Assembly: GCA_036925085.1 (NCBI GenBank) | Contig: JAUPFP010000008.1 | Coordinates: 3,507,957 to 3,571,956 of the forward strand | Length of the DNA: 64,000 nt | DNA from: Brachycybe producta | Taxonomy: Eukaryota > Arthropoda > Diplopoda > Playtdesmida > Andrognathidae | Direction of reading: 5' to 3' | In this document: piece after piece, positions 1-52,243 of the stretch | Numbering within the stretch: position 1 is the first letter of the stretch | How the letters are laid out: the number at the start of each line of letters is the position of its first letter | The notes under the pieces: model-generated | Told to the model about the DNA's origin: nothing | What the model saw: only the letters and a program-made list of their open reading frames with translations | The model's database searches: none | Position numbers and translations under genes: made by a program

Positions 1-2271
1 CTGATTTGCTTTGGGAACTGAAAAGACTCCAAAACTGTTGTGTTTTTATGTTCAGAATGTTAAATTAAAAGTACTTGAAACTTATTATTTTCAAATTTGA
101 ATGTTTATTAACATTTTTTCTTATTTTGCAATTATTTTACTAACAACAATTAACAATGTTATTACTCATTTTTGCATAAAATAAAAACAAATTAATATTT
201 CACATAAATGAAAAAAAAATCAAAAAAATCTGATTTAAATAAAAAAAAATCGATTTATTTGATTTTTTTAAAAAAAAATCAAAAAATCAGCCACTCTGAT
301 TTTCATATTATCTTTCAAAATAAAACTTTTTATTAATAAATTTTTTAAATATAGTCTGCGTACATATGGTTCATTTTTAATTTCATATTAAAAAGCTTGT
401 TTTAAATATATAAACATTAAACTCTTCTAGTTTCTAAATCAGTTCAAAGTTTTTCTAAATTTTGCTCCTGAAAGCTGGAATAATTAACCAAGAGTTCGAG
501 GGGCGTTTACACTTTAAAACCAGCTTAAAGATGAGTATTCAGGGCCAGGTTACTTATTATATGAAATGTTGCTTATATTTTCTGAAAAATGATACATTTT
601 CAAAATATAATAACTTTGTTACCGTGTTTAGTAACTTTTTTTGTGGAAATAAATTTAAATATTTTATTAGTATAATTTTTAAGTTTGAAATGTGTAGTGT
701 TTTTTTAGTTATTCCGATAATCATCCGTAAACAACGGACGTTTAATTACGTCACTTATTAAGTTTTCTTTGGTTTCTATGATAATTTTTTTGACATTTTG
801 AATGGATGTTTTTTAAGATTTTTCTGTTAAAAGTTAAAGGTGTGTGTGTGTGTTTTTTATGGGCAATGGCTTTCAAATCGATTGAAAGTCGTTTGAGAAG
901 AGAAATGGAAATTGTGAAATCTCACAGGCACAATAGGTGGATAGGAAAAGAGAGAGAGAGAATTTGGCGATTTATTCGAAATGTCCTCTCTTATGTGTCT
1001 GTCTGTATGGAAATGCAAAGGATAAAGAAGGAGGGGGAGGGAGTTGGAGGGATGGACAAATACCTATTGTTAGAGTTGCATATAAAATGGGTGTATGTTG
1101 TGGATGGAAGAGAGTTTCGTGATATATCTTAAGATTTGTATAGGAGTCCATCTATTGGCTTATAAGTCTAGTAGAAAAACAAGCTCTCCACAGAATGCAA
1201 TTAGATTTGCTCAGATTTCTGGAGAAAATAGCTTGAGATTTTAAGCTAGAACCTTTTTAAGATTCACTACAGCTAACAAAATGGTATTCTAAGCTCTCTA
1301 AGGTTGCTTAGATGGGGAGGCTAATAATCAGATCTCCTAAGAACGAAACGAGCTGGCATCACCGTCGTATGAACGCATTAGGTGCGTTCAGTAGCTTAGC
1401 ATCTCTTTTTTGAGCTCGTTACTCGTTTGAAGCCGCTCGTAATAAGCACTCATTGCATGCTTAATTCGCATTTCAGTTAGCGGCATCTGTTTTAGCTCAA
1501 AATTTGGCGCTGCAGGCTGCAATTATTTCATCATGAAATCTAAGGAAATTGAACTACAATTTCTAGAAAGCTATATTTTCTACAATATATATATAAAGAT
1601 AATATTATATGAGAAAAGAAAAGATAGGACAGGATAGAATGGAGAATAAAAGGATTATGAGTCAAAAGGAATGATAACATTTTTTTTTCCTACTCTATTC
1701 TTGCATACAATCTTTGTTTCCTTTTGAAATTTGGGGCTTTTGTGCTTTGTGGTGCGTGGCGCTGCAATTGCAACATGCAAACACAGTCTGTAGTGCGTAA
1801 CGTTAACTCGAGACTTATTATTAAGAGATGCAAAAGAGAGTCAATGTTGGTTGTGTTCAGTTCCTAAGCCGTTTTAAAAGACACTCGAAGACCGTACTAT
1901 GCGTGAGGCGCCTTTGATGTAAAAAAATTGATCAATTTTTTTTTCATATCAATTCAGTTTTTGATCAATTAAATAAAATATGTACATGAATCACGCCTTA
2001 ATACTTCAGCAAAGTTATCGAGCGGCTTTTTAAAAGTGCTTAGGAACTGAAATCTACCACCATTGACTGTTTGGAAAACTAACCGCACCAAATAACAGGT
2101 GTTTTGCATCATTTATGTTTCGAAGTTTAAAATTAAGGAAAATAATTAATAAACCAAACAAACATTTAAAAAAAAATTTAGAAAATTTATTTATTTTTTT
2201 AAAAAAATGATTGAAACTAAAACGTTATTATTTGAAACTTCATGAATTGTTTGTTTGTTTCGTTATAACAG
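1..2271. other. Upstream intron of the membrane gene; no gene seen
   Basis: Very AT-rich, with A/T runs at 200-300, a short GT run near 840 and a GA run near 950. It ends in the acceptor for the exon at 2272. No convincing exon was found. A foldback repeat lies at 1858-2049. Confidence 0.5.
1858..2049. repeat. Foldback element with CAGTTCCTAAGC ends
   Basis: The left end CAGTTCCTAAGC..TTTTAAAA is mirrored at the right as TTTTAAAA..GCTTAGGAACTG, and CTCG also repeats inside each arm. No clear target duplication. Probable MITE. Confidence 0.55.
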
Positions 2272-40751
<38,480 letters not shown>

Positions 40752-40863
40752 TTCTTCTAGTTTTTATGAGCTTTGATCCTTTTTTGTTTGTTTTGTTTGT
40801 TTCTTCAAAGCGGAATACGAGAGGCGCACTTTTTGAGTTTTCGTCGTGTTTTCAGATAATAAA
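40752..40863 (+). terminator. 3' UTR start with first poly(A) signal of the membrane gene
   Basis: The first AATAAA after the stop is at 40858-40863, about 107 bases downstream. Further AT-rich AATAAA-like hexamers follow at about 41050 and 41094, so the true cleavage site cannot be fixed from sequence. Confidence 0.4.
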
Positions 40864-42013
40864 AATGTTTCTACAGTCAAAATTTTGTCACTAACAAAAC
40901 TACTGCTTTTTAGGCAAGAATATATTTAACATTTTAGGCATTGCCTGCATTTCTATATTCAAAAAAAATTATGAAATTAGTTTTAATTTCTTTAATTAAT
41001 GCAATTGTTGTTGCCTGAAAATAAGTAACACATTTTTGGTGGTTTTTTTTAAATAAAAATTCTTAGTTTAGAATTAAATAATAAACACCGTGAGCTTAAT
41101 GTTTGAACCGAATCCATCCCATAATTTAATAAATAATTTCTTTGATTGGCTAATTAATTGGTGAGTTAAGACTTTGAAAATTGGTTCAAACATTTTTGTT
41201 TATAAAACAAACAACTTTCTTTTGGATAATTTTATTTAAAATGCTTAAAATTCAATTGATAATTTTAGAACCAATCACTGAAACGTTATTTCAATGCGTT
41301 CAGAATGTTGTTGTTGCTTTGTTAATTTTTTAATTACTTAATTTGAACCATTTTCTAGTCGAAAGAGAGAGCGAGATAGAAAAAGAGAAGAAAAAAAAAC
41401 TCCAATAGAGAGATTTTATTAAATTTAATTAAAAAGCCACTAAACAGCATCAACGAAGCAGCCAATTAAAATGGCTTTGTAGAGATTTGTAACTACTAGG
41501 CTAATTAATAATTAACATTGTCTAAAAATCGATTTAACCCTTGCAAGAAATTAATTTATTTTAGATATGAGACAAATCGAAAAGTGAATTAATTAGTTGA
41601 ATGCGTCTGATTTTTTTTTAAATGTGATTAGTTTTGAATGGGCTTCGGTAAAACCAAAATTTCGCTGGTTAGAAGGGGGCTTTTTATAGACATTTTATAT
41701 GAAAACAATTAATTAATGCACAAACTAACACCTCTTTTTTTTTTCTTCTATTTTTCATTATTATTAAGTTTACAAGTTGACATTTTAACTTAAAATTTTT
41801 ACAATTTATAAACAGATTTGATTTAACTGTCACAAACACAGCATGGATTTAAGTTACATTTTTTCTTCTAAAGGTTTAATTAACCTTTCTCTGTAGTCTA
41901 AAACGTTACTCAAAATAAATAAAGCTGAGCTTAAAATATGACGCAAGATAAAACTGTGAAAAGTGTGTATCGATGGAGACTTTTAGGATTGTATTCAGAG
42001 AGGTATTGAATCT

Positions 42014-42126
42014 TAATGATTCCTAAGTCAACGGTAATGATAAACTCATTAACTTCTGATACAGTAGTTGGTTTCTTCTAAAATTTGGTGAGTTAAGCTC
42101 TACGTTCGACTTAACAGTCATTGAGA
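42014..42126. repeat. Foldback family A, copy 3
   Basis: AGTCAACGGTAATGATAAAC ... GAGTTAAGCTCTACGTTCGACTT. Confidence 0.55.
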
Positions 42127-42661
42127 ACACTACCTCCTTAAGTTTAGCCTTGCTTTAAGCTTAGCTTTGCTTTAAGTAATGTTTTAGAATACTACCATTA
42201 GTGAGGTGTTCATAAATAACGTTAATTTAAGTTCGAAAATTGCTGTTGTATTTAATTTAAATGTTGCTGTTACGGTCGAGTAAATGAGGGAGGGTTCACA
42301 AATCTACAGACAAAATATGATTTTTTTTTGGCTTCCAATTAATTAATTATAATTTATAAGAAAAAAATCAAATGAACTTTTTAACTAAATAATTTTTTTT
42401 TGAAAGTCATGTGTGAATATAGATTATTTGGTGATGCATTTTTTTCATCAATTGGCTGCATATATTGTTTTATTTGATATTTCCTATTTCCTAGCAAACA
42501 CAAAAAATTAGCTTAAGTATGTAAAAAAAAAGCCGAATATTTTTTGTGTGAATATTAGGACTTTAAAATCGATCTATAATTGATAACCATTTGCCCTATG
42601 CAATTTGTATTTTTTATTTATGATCAATAGGACTCTTGAGTTTTTTTATGAAATATCAAAC

Positions 42662-42922
42662 AAATGTTTCTCAATTTGTGGCTCATGAGCCAATTGTGAA
42701 GTAATCATCATCATTAGAGCAACTGCAATTATGCTTTTTTCTAAAAAAAAAAAAATCTGGTTAGAGGCTTAAATGTCTGGTTACTAACTTACTGTCAATT
42801 TGAGTTTTAGCCTCTAACCAAGTGTTTTTGATTTTTAAAAAAAAAAAACATAATTGTTAGTTGATCTAAACCGAATTGTTACTTCATAATGTTGCCCTTG
42901 AGCCACAGAATGAGAAACATTT
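42662..42922. repeat. Foldback family C, copy 1
   Basis: Ends AAATGTTTCTCAATTTGTGG and GAATGAGAAACATTT are inverted, with an inner hairpin GGTTAGAGGCT / AGCCTCTAACC. About 260 bp. Copies at 56351 and 58012. Confidence 0.8.
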
Positions 42923-44248
42923 GCTTGATACTACATAAAAATCCGAGCTCTAATCATCAGTTAATTAAAAAAAAAGAAAAGGTGAGAATGTATAAAAAAA
43001 AAATAATTGATTGTTTTGTTCAGTGCGCGCCCCCTCTCGGTCCTTTTTTTTTTCCCCTCACTCCCTTCTATTCCTATTCCCTTTGCGTCTCTAGTCAGAA
43101 ATAATTGGTACTTTCTGACTGTTTTTATCATAATCACAATGTTGCTATGCACAATTTGATATAAACAGAAATAATAACAAAAAAAAAGCTACTATAGAAA
43201 AAAAAAAAGGTGGAATCAACTAACACCATTTCGTAAATTATCACATAAATACAGGGTTTATATAAATGATGTTGATGATGATAATGGAGTTATCTTATAA
43301 ATAATGTATATAGGTGGCGTGACAAGCGTCTTAATTCTTAAATTTATGTATAGAAAAAGGTGATTTTTTTATATGAATTCCATGTGTTTTTAGATTGCTA
43401 ATTAATTAATTTTCAGATGAAAATTTTCTTGTCTTGCTGCAATCCCCTATTTCTCTTTTTGGGTTTTTCTTTTTTTTTCTGGCTTAATTTTAAGCACATC
43501 AATAATAAATTGAAGTAGTAAGCTCTTCTTACACTTAATATAAATAATAAAAAAGCGAATTTCATAATATTTGTAGATTTAAAAACAGAAAATGTATCAA
43601 AAAATGAATTTCATTTTTTTTTATCAATGGAGGCCTCTTATAAAATTATCAGCAAAACAAAAATGACTTGTTTCTTAAATAAGTCCTCTCTTATTCATTG
43701 ATGCTAATTATTACTTATAAAAAATGAATTTTGAATAAAAGGGAATTGAATGATTGACTGTATTAATATTTGTATTCTCATTTTTTTTTTTTTTTTGTCG
43801 TTTAAATCTAAAAGTGGCAACTTTTTTTTATTTCAGATTTTCCGCGTTTATTACTTTTGAGCTCATCAATCATCATTTCTTTTTTTTATTATTAATGGTA
43901 TATATTTTAAAATGAAACGGATTTTTTATTATTATTTTGAATTTTATATTTTAAAGTTTTTAATTTTTAAAATTTGTGTTTTAATTATGTGCTTTTTAGA
44001 TTAGTTAGTACAAATTAACATCCCAATGAATCGGAAGTTTTCATTTTTTTCAGGTATGTGGATTTTTGTTTAACCTTTTAAAAGTTATGCAATGCGGAAC
44101 ATAAAAAATGTGACATTTTTTTTTAAACTTTCCTGTAATATAATTGTGGTAAATACAAATCATATTTAGTATCTTACGATCGGATTCTAAACTGTTACTT
44201 AAGCCAAAGTGAAGCTTAAACATAGCTATACTTAAATTTTTTCTATAG

Positions 44249-44375
44249 ACTAAGGAAAGAATCACACACGCTGAAAAACTACCAGAAAATAGAATTACAA
44301 ATTACCGCGTTCTGGTAAATGCGTTAAAAAGTGAAATTCAGTTGGATTTTATTCAGCATGTCTGATTCTTCCCTA
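44249..44375. repeat. Foldback family E, copy 3, interrupted at its right end
   Basis: TAAGGAAAGAATCACACACG on the left and CATGTCTGATTCTTCCCTA on the right. CTATAG flanks lie at 44243-44248 and, beyond the next insertion, at 44763-44768. Confidence 0.7.
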
Positions 44376-44760
44376 AAGCCCGGAACACACAGGCGGAATT
44401 CCGTCATGGAAAAAGAAAATAGGAAAAGGAAAAAAAAAAGTCATTTTCTTTTTCTGTATCTCTGTTGTTCACATACAGAAACAGAAAAGTAATGAGGAAA
44501 GTTGTGCGCACCCTCTATTGAGCAAGAAAAGAAACATTATATTTATTGCCAAAATGAATTCCAATTTACTTTTTTGTGATGTCACATGCTTCTTTCTGAT
44601 TGGTGGGTATTTGAACTGAATACTTTGAGAACGGAAAAAGTTGAGCTTTGTTCAACTCATTTTTAATGAATTTTTCCGTTCACTTTTTATGGAAAATTGT
44701 CTCATTTAAATATTCTGTTGTGACTTTCTAAATGGAATCCCGAGTGTGTGTTCCAGGCTT
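44376..44760. mobile_element. TA-flanked foldback inserted in family E
   Basis: Arms AAGCCCGGAACACACA and TGTGTGTTCCAGGCTT, with TA on both sides (44374-44375, 44761-44762). 385 bp, non-coding. TA duplication suggests a Tc1/mariner-mobilised MITE. Confidence 0.75.
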
Positions 44761-45171
44761 TACTATAGAAATCTTTCTTTTGCTTCATGGTTTAAGCTTA
44801 AGTTTATTTTAAGAAAGATTTTTTGAGTACGTGGGATAGATTTATCATCCTCAAAGATAAAGAAAAATCAATTTATGATTATAATAATATTCTCGATCAT
44901 GGTTGTCTTTCTAGTTATTATTTTGACATTTTGTCTTTTATTTCTTAACATAAGATTCCGTCAGATTAATATATTATTATAGTAGGGGTAAATATGGTAA
45001 TAATATACAATTGCAGCAAATCTTTCAACCTTGAAAGATTTTTTTCATTGATTTTTATTATGAAAAACTAGTGAATTTTACAACATTGGTACTCTGATAT
45101 ACGGCTGCTGTTGCTTGCTGCTTTTTATATCTGATGAAATTCATTATTGAGCTACAAGTACACTTGTACCT

Positions 45172-45475
45172 TATACCTTGTACACACTTGATAATTTAAA
45201 TGCATTTAAATAATAAACGTGTTCTACAGAGCCCCCTGTGAAGGACAAACAAACAATATGTCAAATTAAATTTATTCAGTTTATAATCTGAAAATATTGA
45301 GTTAATGCTTAAATATATATAAACTATTGACAAAATATTGATTTAGTATTTCATTTTAAAATATTAATAATAAAAGTCAATTTTTATTTGGGTTCATGTC
45401 CTTAACTGGATTCCGTATAATTCACCTAAACACAATTAATTTGAATTCATTTAACTTAGGTGTGACTAAATGAAT
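45172..45475. repeat. Dispersed repeat family I, copy 2 (inverted)
   Basis: Mirror of 25139-25440: AATTTAAATGCATTTAAATAA, CCCTGTGAAGGACAAACAAA, AACTGGATTCCGTATAATTC. Confidence 0.7.
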
Positions 45476-46667
45476 GCATTCATTCTACTTTTATTTCTTC
45501 AAAATAGTTACCAAAAAAAAAAGAAACATGAAACAAACTATGTGGTGGTAACAAACTCGTTTCTTGTGTTTATTATTTGGACAAGGATTTCAAAGAATGT
45601 TGTTTCTTTCTAATTGTTTCTTTTTGTGTTATCACTTATTTAATATTCAAGTCACGTAGTCACGCTATAGTCTTAATTGTTAACTTGATTCTACTTGATT
45701 GCATTTCATGGCCCTTCTACTTTGTTTTTTTTGTTTTGTTTCATTAACACTTTCACTTTGGTAACTTTAGGTTGAATAGGGCATAACATGAAAAAAAATA
45801 GATAAATTAACTCCCAAAAAAAGAAGACAAGTGAGTGGTAGATTAGTTCTTTTTTTTTGCACGTGTTTGTTAGGTATTATTGGCATTGGAAAGGTTTTTT
45901 ATATATATATATATATATATTTGAATTTTCATAGTTATTCACCCAAACATCTAATTGCATCTTGTTTTATAAGGTGGTTACCCCCCAAAAAAGCAACAAA
46001 TAATTGAGTTTTGAGAAGAAATTATGTTAACTTTTGATCCTATTCTCTTTAATTTTCTAGCTTTTCTGTAATAAAAAATAGGCCCTATATATTTTAACTT
46101 CTAATAGGCCTAAAGTAATACAGTTTCATCAGTATCTTATTTTTTTTTCGTAAAATCCTGTCTGAAGAAGCTTTTTTTGTCGCTTCATTTGGTTTTCAAG
46201 TTTTCCGCCTTTTATTTCCGGATAATTGAACATAGTTAGGACAAGATAGGCAATTTTTTTTTTGCCTTCTTTTTCTTTTTTCTTTTTGCAAAAAAGCCGG
46301 TATTGAAGTTAACGGAAATACCGTTTCAACTTGAAGATATTTTTACTTCCGGAGCGTCTAATGAGTGGTCTTGTTAATGCTTGAAAGCGTGTAGACTTTT
46401 ACCGATAATACGAGACAGAGTATTGTTTGTTTAATGAGTGTATATGGCGTTAAATTGGGAGAAATACACTGACTGTGTGGGTCTACTTGTTAGGTTGCTC
46501 AGCTATGTGTGTTCACGTCTTTTATGGTGTAAATGGTATATAATATGTGAAACTGAATCTAGCTATTCAGACACATCTGCTATTTGACCTACTGCTAGCC
46601 TTCAGGTACATAGAATTATTTCGCCTTATTGTGCAAGTTTGGTACTTTCGGTTATATTTTTAATGAT

Positions 46668-46776
46668 GATTAGCATTGATTACCAAGTCAAATGTAGTGC
46701 TAAACTTTTGAGGTTTTGCTGGAAAGTTTCATATTGCAGTCGATTAGTTTAGCATTAGCTTTAACTAAACAATTAA
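46668..46776. repeat. Foldback family A, copy 4
   Basis: CAAGTCAAATGTAGTGCTAAAC ... GTTTAGCATTAGCTTTAACT, diverged. Confidence 0.5.
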
Positions 46777-47337
46777 GCCCAGCATAATGATGGCTATCTT
46801 GGAGGCTAGTAGTAGTAGGTCAAGTAGCTAACATTAGCTGATAACAACGTTTTCTACGATCTCCTCCTATACATGTTTTTCTATTGGTTTAGGTTTCCTG
46901 TTAATGACTTGATATTCTAAAAGTTTTCCCAATTAGGTGGGGTTTTTTTTAAATCAAGAAATCGTTTTTTTAAAGGTGCGAGGTTAGATGCTATTTTACT
47001 AGAGCACAAATTTAAGAAGGAAACATGCACCTTGAACCTTCTAAACAAGGTTTCAACATAGAAAACCCTCAAGGTAAAACAAAGTTTGTTTGTGCTGAAA
47101 CCTTTCTTCTGAATTTTATCATCATACTATAAAATGGTAAAAAACGACAATGGTGGCACAATAATGTTATAATCACATTGAAATCTAATAAATATTAAAA
47201 ACATAAATATAAAATTATGCTTTGCAAGAATTTAAAGTCAAAGTCCAAGGTGCCTAGCATAAGAATTTGCTAACTAAGGACATACACTGATTTGCATGAT
47301 GGACGTAATTAGTACAGCAAGAATTTTTATTTTCTTA

Positions 47338-47430
47338 AGGGTCATAATCTTAGGTTAGTGCTAAAACTTATCAAGTTTTGATATGAAATTTAGCATTAGC
47401 TTTGACTTAGCAATCATTAAGATTAAGACC
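47338..47430. repeat. Foldback family A, copy 5
   Basis: TTAGTGCTAAAACTTATCAA ... TTTAGCATTAGCTTTGACTT then AGCAATCATTAAGA. Confidence 0.5.
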
Positions 47431-47775
47431 CGCAAAACATACGTTTTGTTACTAAATATTTTGTTAAAACAATGACAAAATTATGTGTTTTATAAACAGC
47501 CTAATTGCGACACTTTTAGGTCACATGATTGTTCAATTTAATTGAAAATTTCATCCTCAAAAATATTTTTCTTCTACACAAACTCGAAAGTAATTGTTTT
47601 CTGAATGAATAAGAATGTATTCAAATATTTGATATTTGTTTTAAATCTAAAAACGGTTTAAAACAAAAAATGTAAAATTAGATTAGAAATTCTCAAAACT
47701 TAAATTATAAATTTATTTTTGAAAAATATCTTCATAAAAAAATTTTTTTTTCACCTTTTCACTTTATATATTCAT

Positions 47776-47876
47776 AAATTTCTTTTGAGCCAATGAAATC
47801 CACTCTCAACTTAGTTAAAAATTTAACGAATAAATTACTTTTGAGCCAATAAAATCCACTCTCAACTTTGGACTTT
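47776..47876. repeat. Two-copy tandem duplication
   Basis: CTTTTGAGCCAATRAAATCC and ACTCTCAACTT occur twice about 60 bp apart. Confidence 0.7.
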
Positions 47877-49248
47877 TGAAAAAAAAAAATTACGTAAATG
47901 ATGACGTAATTCGAATAGACTTGAAAATCGCAATGCGGAGAGGTGCTTTGATAATAACTGCGTTTTTGCCACCAAATTATTTCGTGTCCATTCTGAAACA
48001 AATGTTTTACTTTTGTTTTAAAGTTAAAATTAGTAAGAGTATTAACCTATTATTACATTTTATATGCAAATTTTGCACGTAATATATGTAAATTTAATAT
48101 ACATTATACTGTATGCTTCCTACCCGACGTGGGAGTTACTCAGAAAGAAACGTGAGTAAAATTTATTTTCTTGAGACTTGCGCTTCATTTTGTATTGTAT
48201 TTGACAGTCACTTTGACTGTGACTGATACCCTCCTTCCCCTTTTTTTTGCTACTCTCCACCCTCCCTACAACCAGTCAGTCTATGATTAATGTATGTGTA
48301 ATTGAGTACGATCATAATCCAATTACAATGTCTATTTACTCAGTGGGTAGACTTATTAGTTTGCAACCCTCTCTCACCCTCACATTTCTTTCTACCCAAA
48401 CCACCACCACCACCATTTCTCTATGTTTACCTCTAAAAACCAGGTAACATTGTTTGAAGATCATCCTTAACCCCCTCCATTATGTGTCTCAGTTATAATA
48501 TGGGATAATCATTTATCGCATAAATTCTTGTCATTTTTATCTGGAAAGATAATCTATCTTTTTTTTTTTTCAATTGATCATTAATTTCAACAGTAATTTA
48601 TGCCATGTTGGACATTACATATCAATAATAATATTAGCGAGCTATTTTTATTTAATAATTTATAGATTTCTAATATTTTAAAGTTCTATTTTATTTGTAA
48701 AAATTTCTGTATTGCCAAATGTCCTATATTTTACTGGACAGTCTCGCGTGTTAAATCCTGGAAATGTTCCGCGGTTCTAACAAAAATAGGACACCTGGTA
48801 ATTTGGCTAAACTTTGTTGTTTAGCGCCGCCTTTTGAGTTAAAATGGCAGCAATAAAGTGATGGTGAACGTCCAAGGGCCACGGATAGTAAAATACTTCA
48901 TTATTCTTAAAATTGTGCCCCTATCAAACTAGCAACTTTTGATGCAATAAAACTTTACAACTTTTTCTTTATAAACTTCCATATCACGCATGAAACTAGT
49001 TTCATAACTAGTTCTATAAGTTGTTTAATGAAAACAACCAATCAGATTAAAGAAAATATGAGTTGGTATTTGAAAAAGAATTGACATGCAAATTCAAACC
49101 TCTGATGTAATTTCTAGCACACTTCTGATTGGCTGTTAGTAGCGAGTATAAAAAAGTCTCTCAAAAGTCGAACAAGTGTAATTTCATGAAACCGGGCTCA
49201 CACAAATTTAAATAAAAAACGTTTGATCAAGTTGATCCAAGTCACACT

Positions 49249-49376
49249 ACAAACTATCAAGTTGCATATCAAATAATTTGATATGCAACTTTTCATTAAA
49301 CTTAAATGCGATAAAACTTGCAATTTGAATCAAATTGCAAGTTTTATTGCATGTAAGTTTAATGAAAAGTTGCCAG
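49249..49376. repeat. Nested near-perfect palindromes
   Basis: A palindrome around AAATAATTT (arms AGTTGCATATC / GATATGCAACT) is followed by one around TTTGAATCAAA (arms ATAAAACTTGCAA / TTGCAAGTTTTAT). AACTTTTCATTAAACTTA is mirrored outside the second. Confidence 0.85.
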
Positions 49377-51464
49377 TATGATAGGGGGGAATAAGAAATT
49401 AGTTCCAAATTCCGATTCGTATTTATATCGGACGTAGTTGGAACAAAAGAAAAAATTATCAGTAATGAAAACATAACTAGCATGCAAAAACAACATGTAA
49501 AGAAAGTATTAGAAAACTAGGCTAGCTCTACCTACAATTCTCAAGAAAGCAATCCTCTAATTCAACATAATCTCGAGAAAAAAAAGGTAAGACTATAAGA
49601 ATGTATATATAATGTAGAGTATGTTTACACCATGGCCTCAGATTTAAGAAAGAAATGGCAATGGCGGAACATTCATCTTTCTAGATTTTTTTCAGCATAA
49701 AGAAAGTCTTTCGTTTCCGATTGCGCCCATTAATATCGGTGGGTCATGGACCTTTTGAGATCTCAGTGGGGTTTTTTGTTTGCTAAACAACAGTGGTAAA
49801 CGTGAATTGGGAATTTATTTGTGCAGGAGTGCAGCAGTACTCTTGTGGTGCATTTGAAAACACTACAGTATAGGCGAATAGCCCTTCATCGAACTCTGTA
49901 GGTTTTTGGAGGAATAATATTATATGGTAGTACGTTTTCAAATGCAACCTTGAATGATTACTTTTCTTATGAGAAGAAGGGAGTGTATGTCGTTTGGAAT
50001 GCGAGGATAGTGTTGAGGGGGGGGGGGGCAGAAGGAAGAGAGGCGTGTTTTGTGCATTGAGAACATTCTTTATTTTTTTTCTGAAAGGTCGATGTAATAT
50101 TTGTTTCGAGGATTTTTTTTTTTCCTTTTTTGTCTTTCATCCAGTGCCAGTGTGCCACCAGAAAAAAGTCAATGAAATTCCATATCGATATCAATTGTGA
50201 CATTTGAAAGTGCATTCATGAAATGTTATATTTTCGTGGAGCTTTTTTTATGTCACATGAAGATGTGTTTGAAAATAAAGGTCCTGGTAGCTATAAGTTG
50301 AAACACGTCGTCCTCTTGTGTGTGATGTCAAAATGTTAAATGACCTTAACTGAACGACCTTGTCGTTATCTACCCCCAACAATGCAAGACTCATTACGTC
50401 ACTCCATTTTCTTAACTTTTTCTTGAGTAAAAGAGGGACAAAGGTGTAAATACATTTATTGCCTTAGTTTATGTTTGTGTTTTACTGTGAAAACGTTACA
50501 TAAAAGTAATGACGTGATGAGAGGGGGCGGGGGTGTATACTGTGGTAGATAATGGCAATGTCATTCGAAATTCATTTATTCAAGGCCATTTGATGTCACT
50601 TAATTATCTGTAACACCAAAAGACACATTGACAAAACCAAGGTGTTAGAAACATATTGATATTTTTTTATGGAAGTCAGGATATGATGCTCAATTGTTCC
50701 CATGTTCTCTTGACTTGTGGGCTGTTACTTCAAAGGTAAAAAAAGAAATCAATCATTTTATACATTTGCTGCGAAATGTGCAAAACTGCCAGTTTTCGTA
50801 TCGGAATTAAATCCGCGCAATGCGTTTTGGCCCTTTTGCCACAATGTGGTAAATTTCTTAAACGAACAAGCCAATTTACAAGAAGTCGTATCTGGATTGT
50901 GCTTATTGTTTTACACATTTTGCACAATGCCTAAAATATAATAATTGGCTATTTCTATTGTGCAATGTGCAAATTAACTATTGGTTCTTCTTTTAAATTT
51001 CGTTGGTAACAAAAACATACGAATATGGTTGGTTTGTGTGTGTTTCTTTGACAAACACATCCGAACCTTATTTAAATCTCTTCTGAATTTTGACAGATTT
51101 GACTTTTAACACCTTTGTTATTGGAACCTTTTGGTACCTTATTTTTTTTTTTTTACACAATTTCTCTCAGCTTTAGTTTAATTGAAAGCTTTTAACTGAA
51201 TTTAATCTTTAAATAGTTGCAATTTTATTTAAATTTCTGTAATTGTATAGAGAAGTGAGAAAGAGGCTGACTGGGAGAGCTAAAACATCTCTTGAGGGTT
51301 TTCCGACGCAAAGAAAGAATATTATTACATTTTTTTGAAACTTCCATGTATGTTAAAAAGGAAGAAAGGTGTTGGGTTCAGATCGAAAATGCTCTGGACC
51401 ATGAAAAACGAGTTGAATTTATGGTTTATGGAGGAGAAAAAAAGGATGATGCAGTTTGCATTAT

Positions 51465-51495
<31 letters not shown>

Positions 51496-52022
51496 CACCC
51501 ACTCACTCACTCACTAGATCCTCTGACTACCACCACCACCACCACCTCTCAAAATTCATTGTCCACAAGGAGATTTTTATGACGGTAACAATTTGAATAT
51601 GCAAAGAAGAAATATGCATTTGAAGAGAGTGAGAAGGAAAACAGTGAGAAAGGGAGGGGGGGGAAAATGGGTTTCAACTTCCAACCACTTCAGCCAAGAA
51701 GTTATTCCATTTTCACTCGCACGCACACACGTGTTACCATCAAAGTAGAAAATCAGTTATTCTGTACAACTACTAGTCAATGTGGGAATTTAAATTTGAA
51801 TTTGAGAAATTAATTCTACAAGCAGCTGAGAAGGCCTATGACAGAGGTTCAATTGTAGCATGCGAAATGCACTGTCAAACCCGAAGCAGCCAGCTAATTC
51901 AGTAGTAAATCTACACAATTCAGTTTGTTGTTCAGTTAATCTACAGAAAATCTAGAATGATTAATCTAAATTGTCTTAATTTCAGACGAAGGGGGTCACT
52001 TAATTAAGTTTACAGCTTTATT

Positions 52023-52243
52023 TAAGCTTTAAGGTGGTTTATAAACAGCTGATCTTCGAACTTTTTGGTTATTCTGTAGTTTCAGAAGCAAAATTAAGAG
52101 AAACTAAACTAGAAGAGAGTAACTCAATCACTTAAGAGGTATTTTTATGGTGAATTTAAAAACTCTCATAAGAAGCTTATTTTAATTTAATGAAAATACC
52201 TTTAAAGTGGTTGAGGTACTCTTCTAGTTTCTAAAACACATTC
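52023..52243. repeat. Foldback family B, copy
   Basis: TTTATAAACAGCTGATCTTCG head; GAGAGTAACTCAATCACTTA is mirrored by TGGTTGAGGTACTCTTC. Confidence 0.65.
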
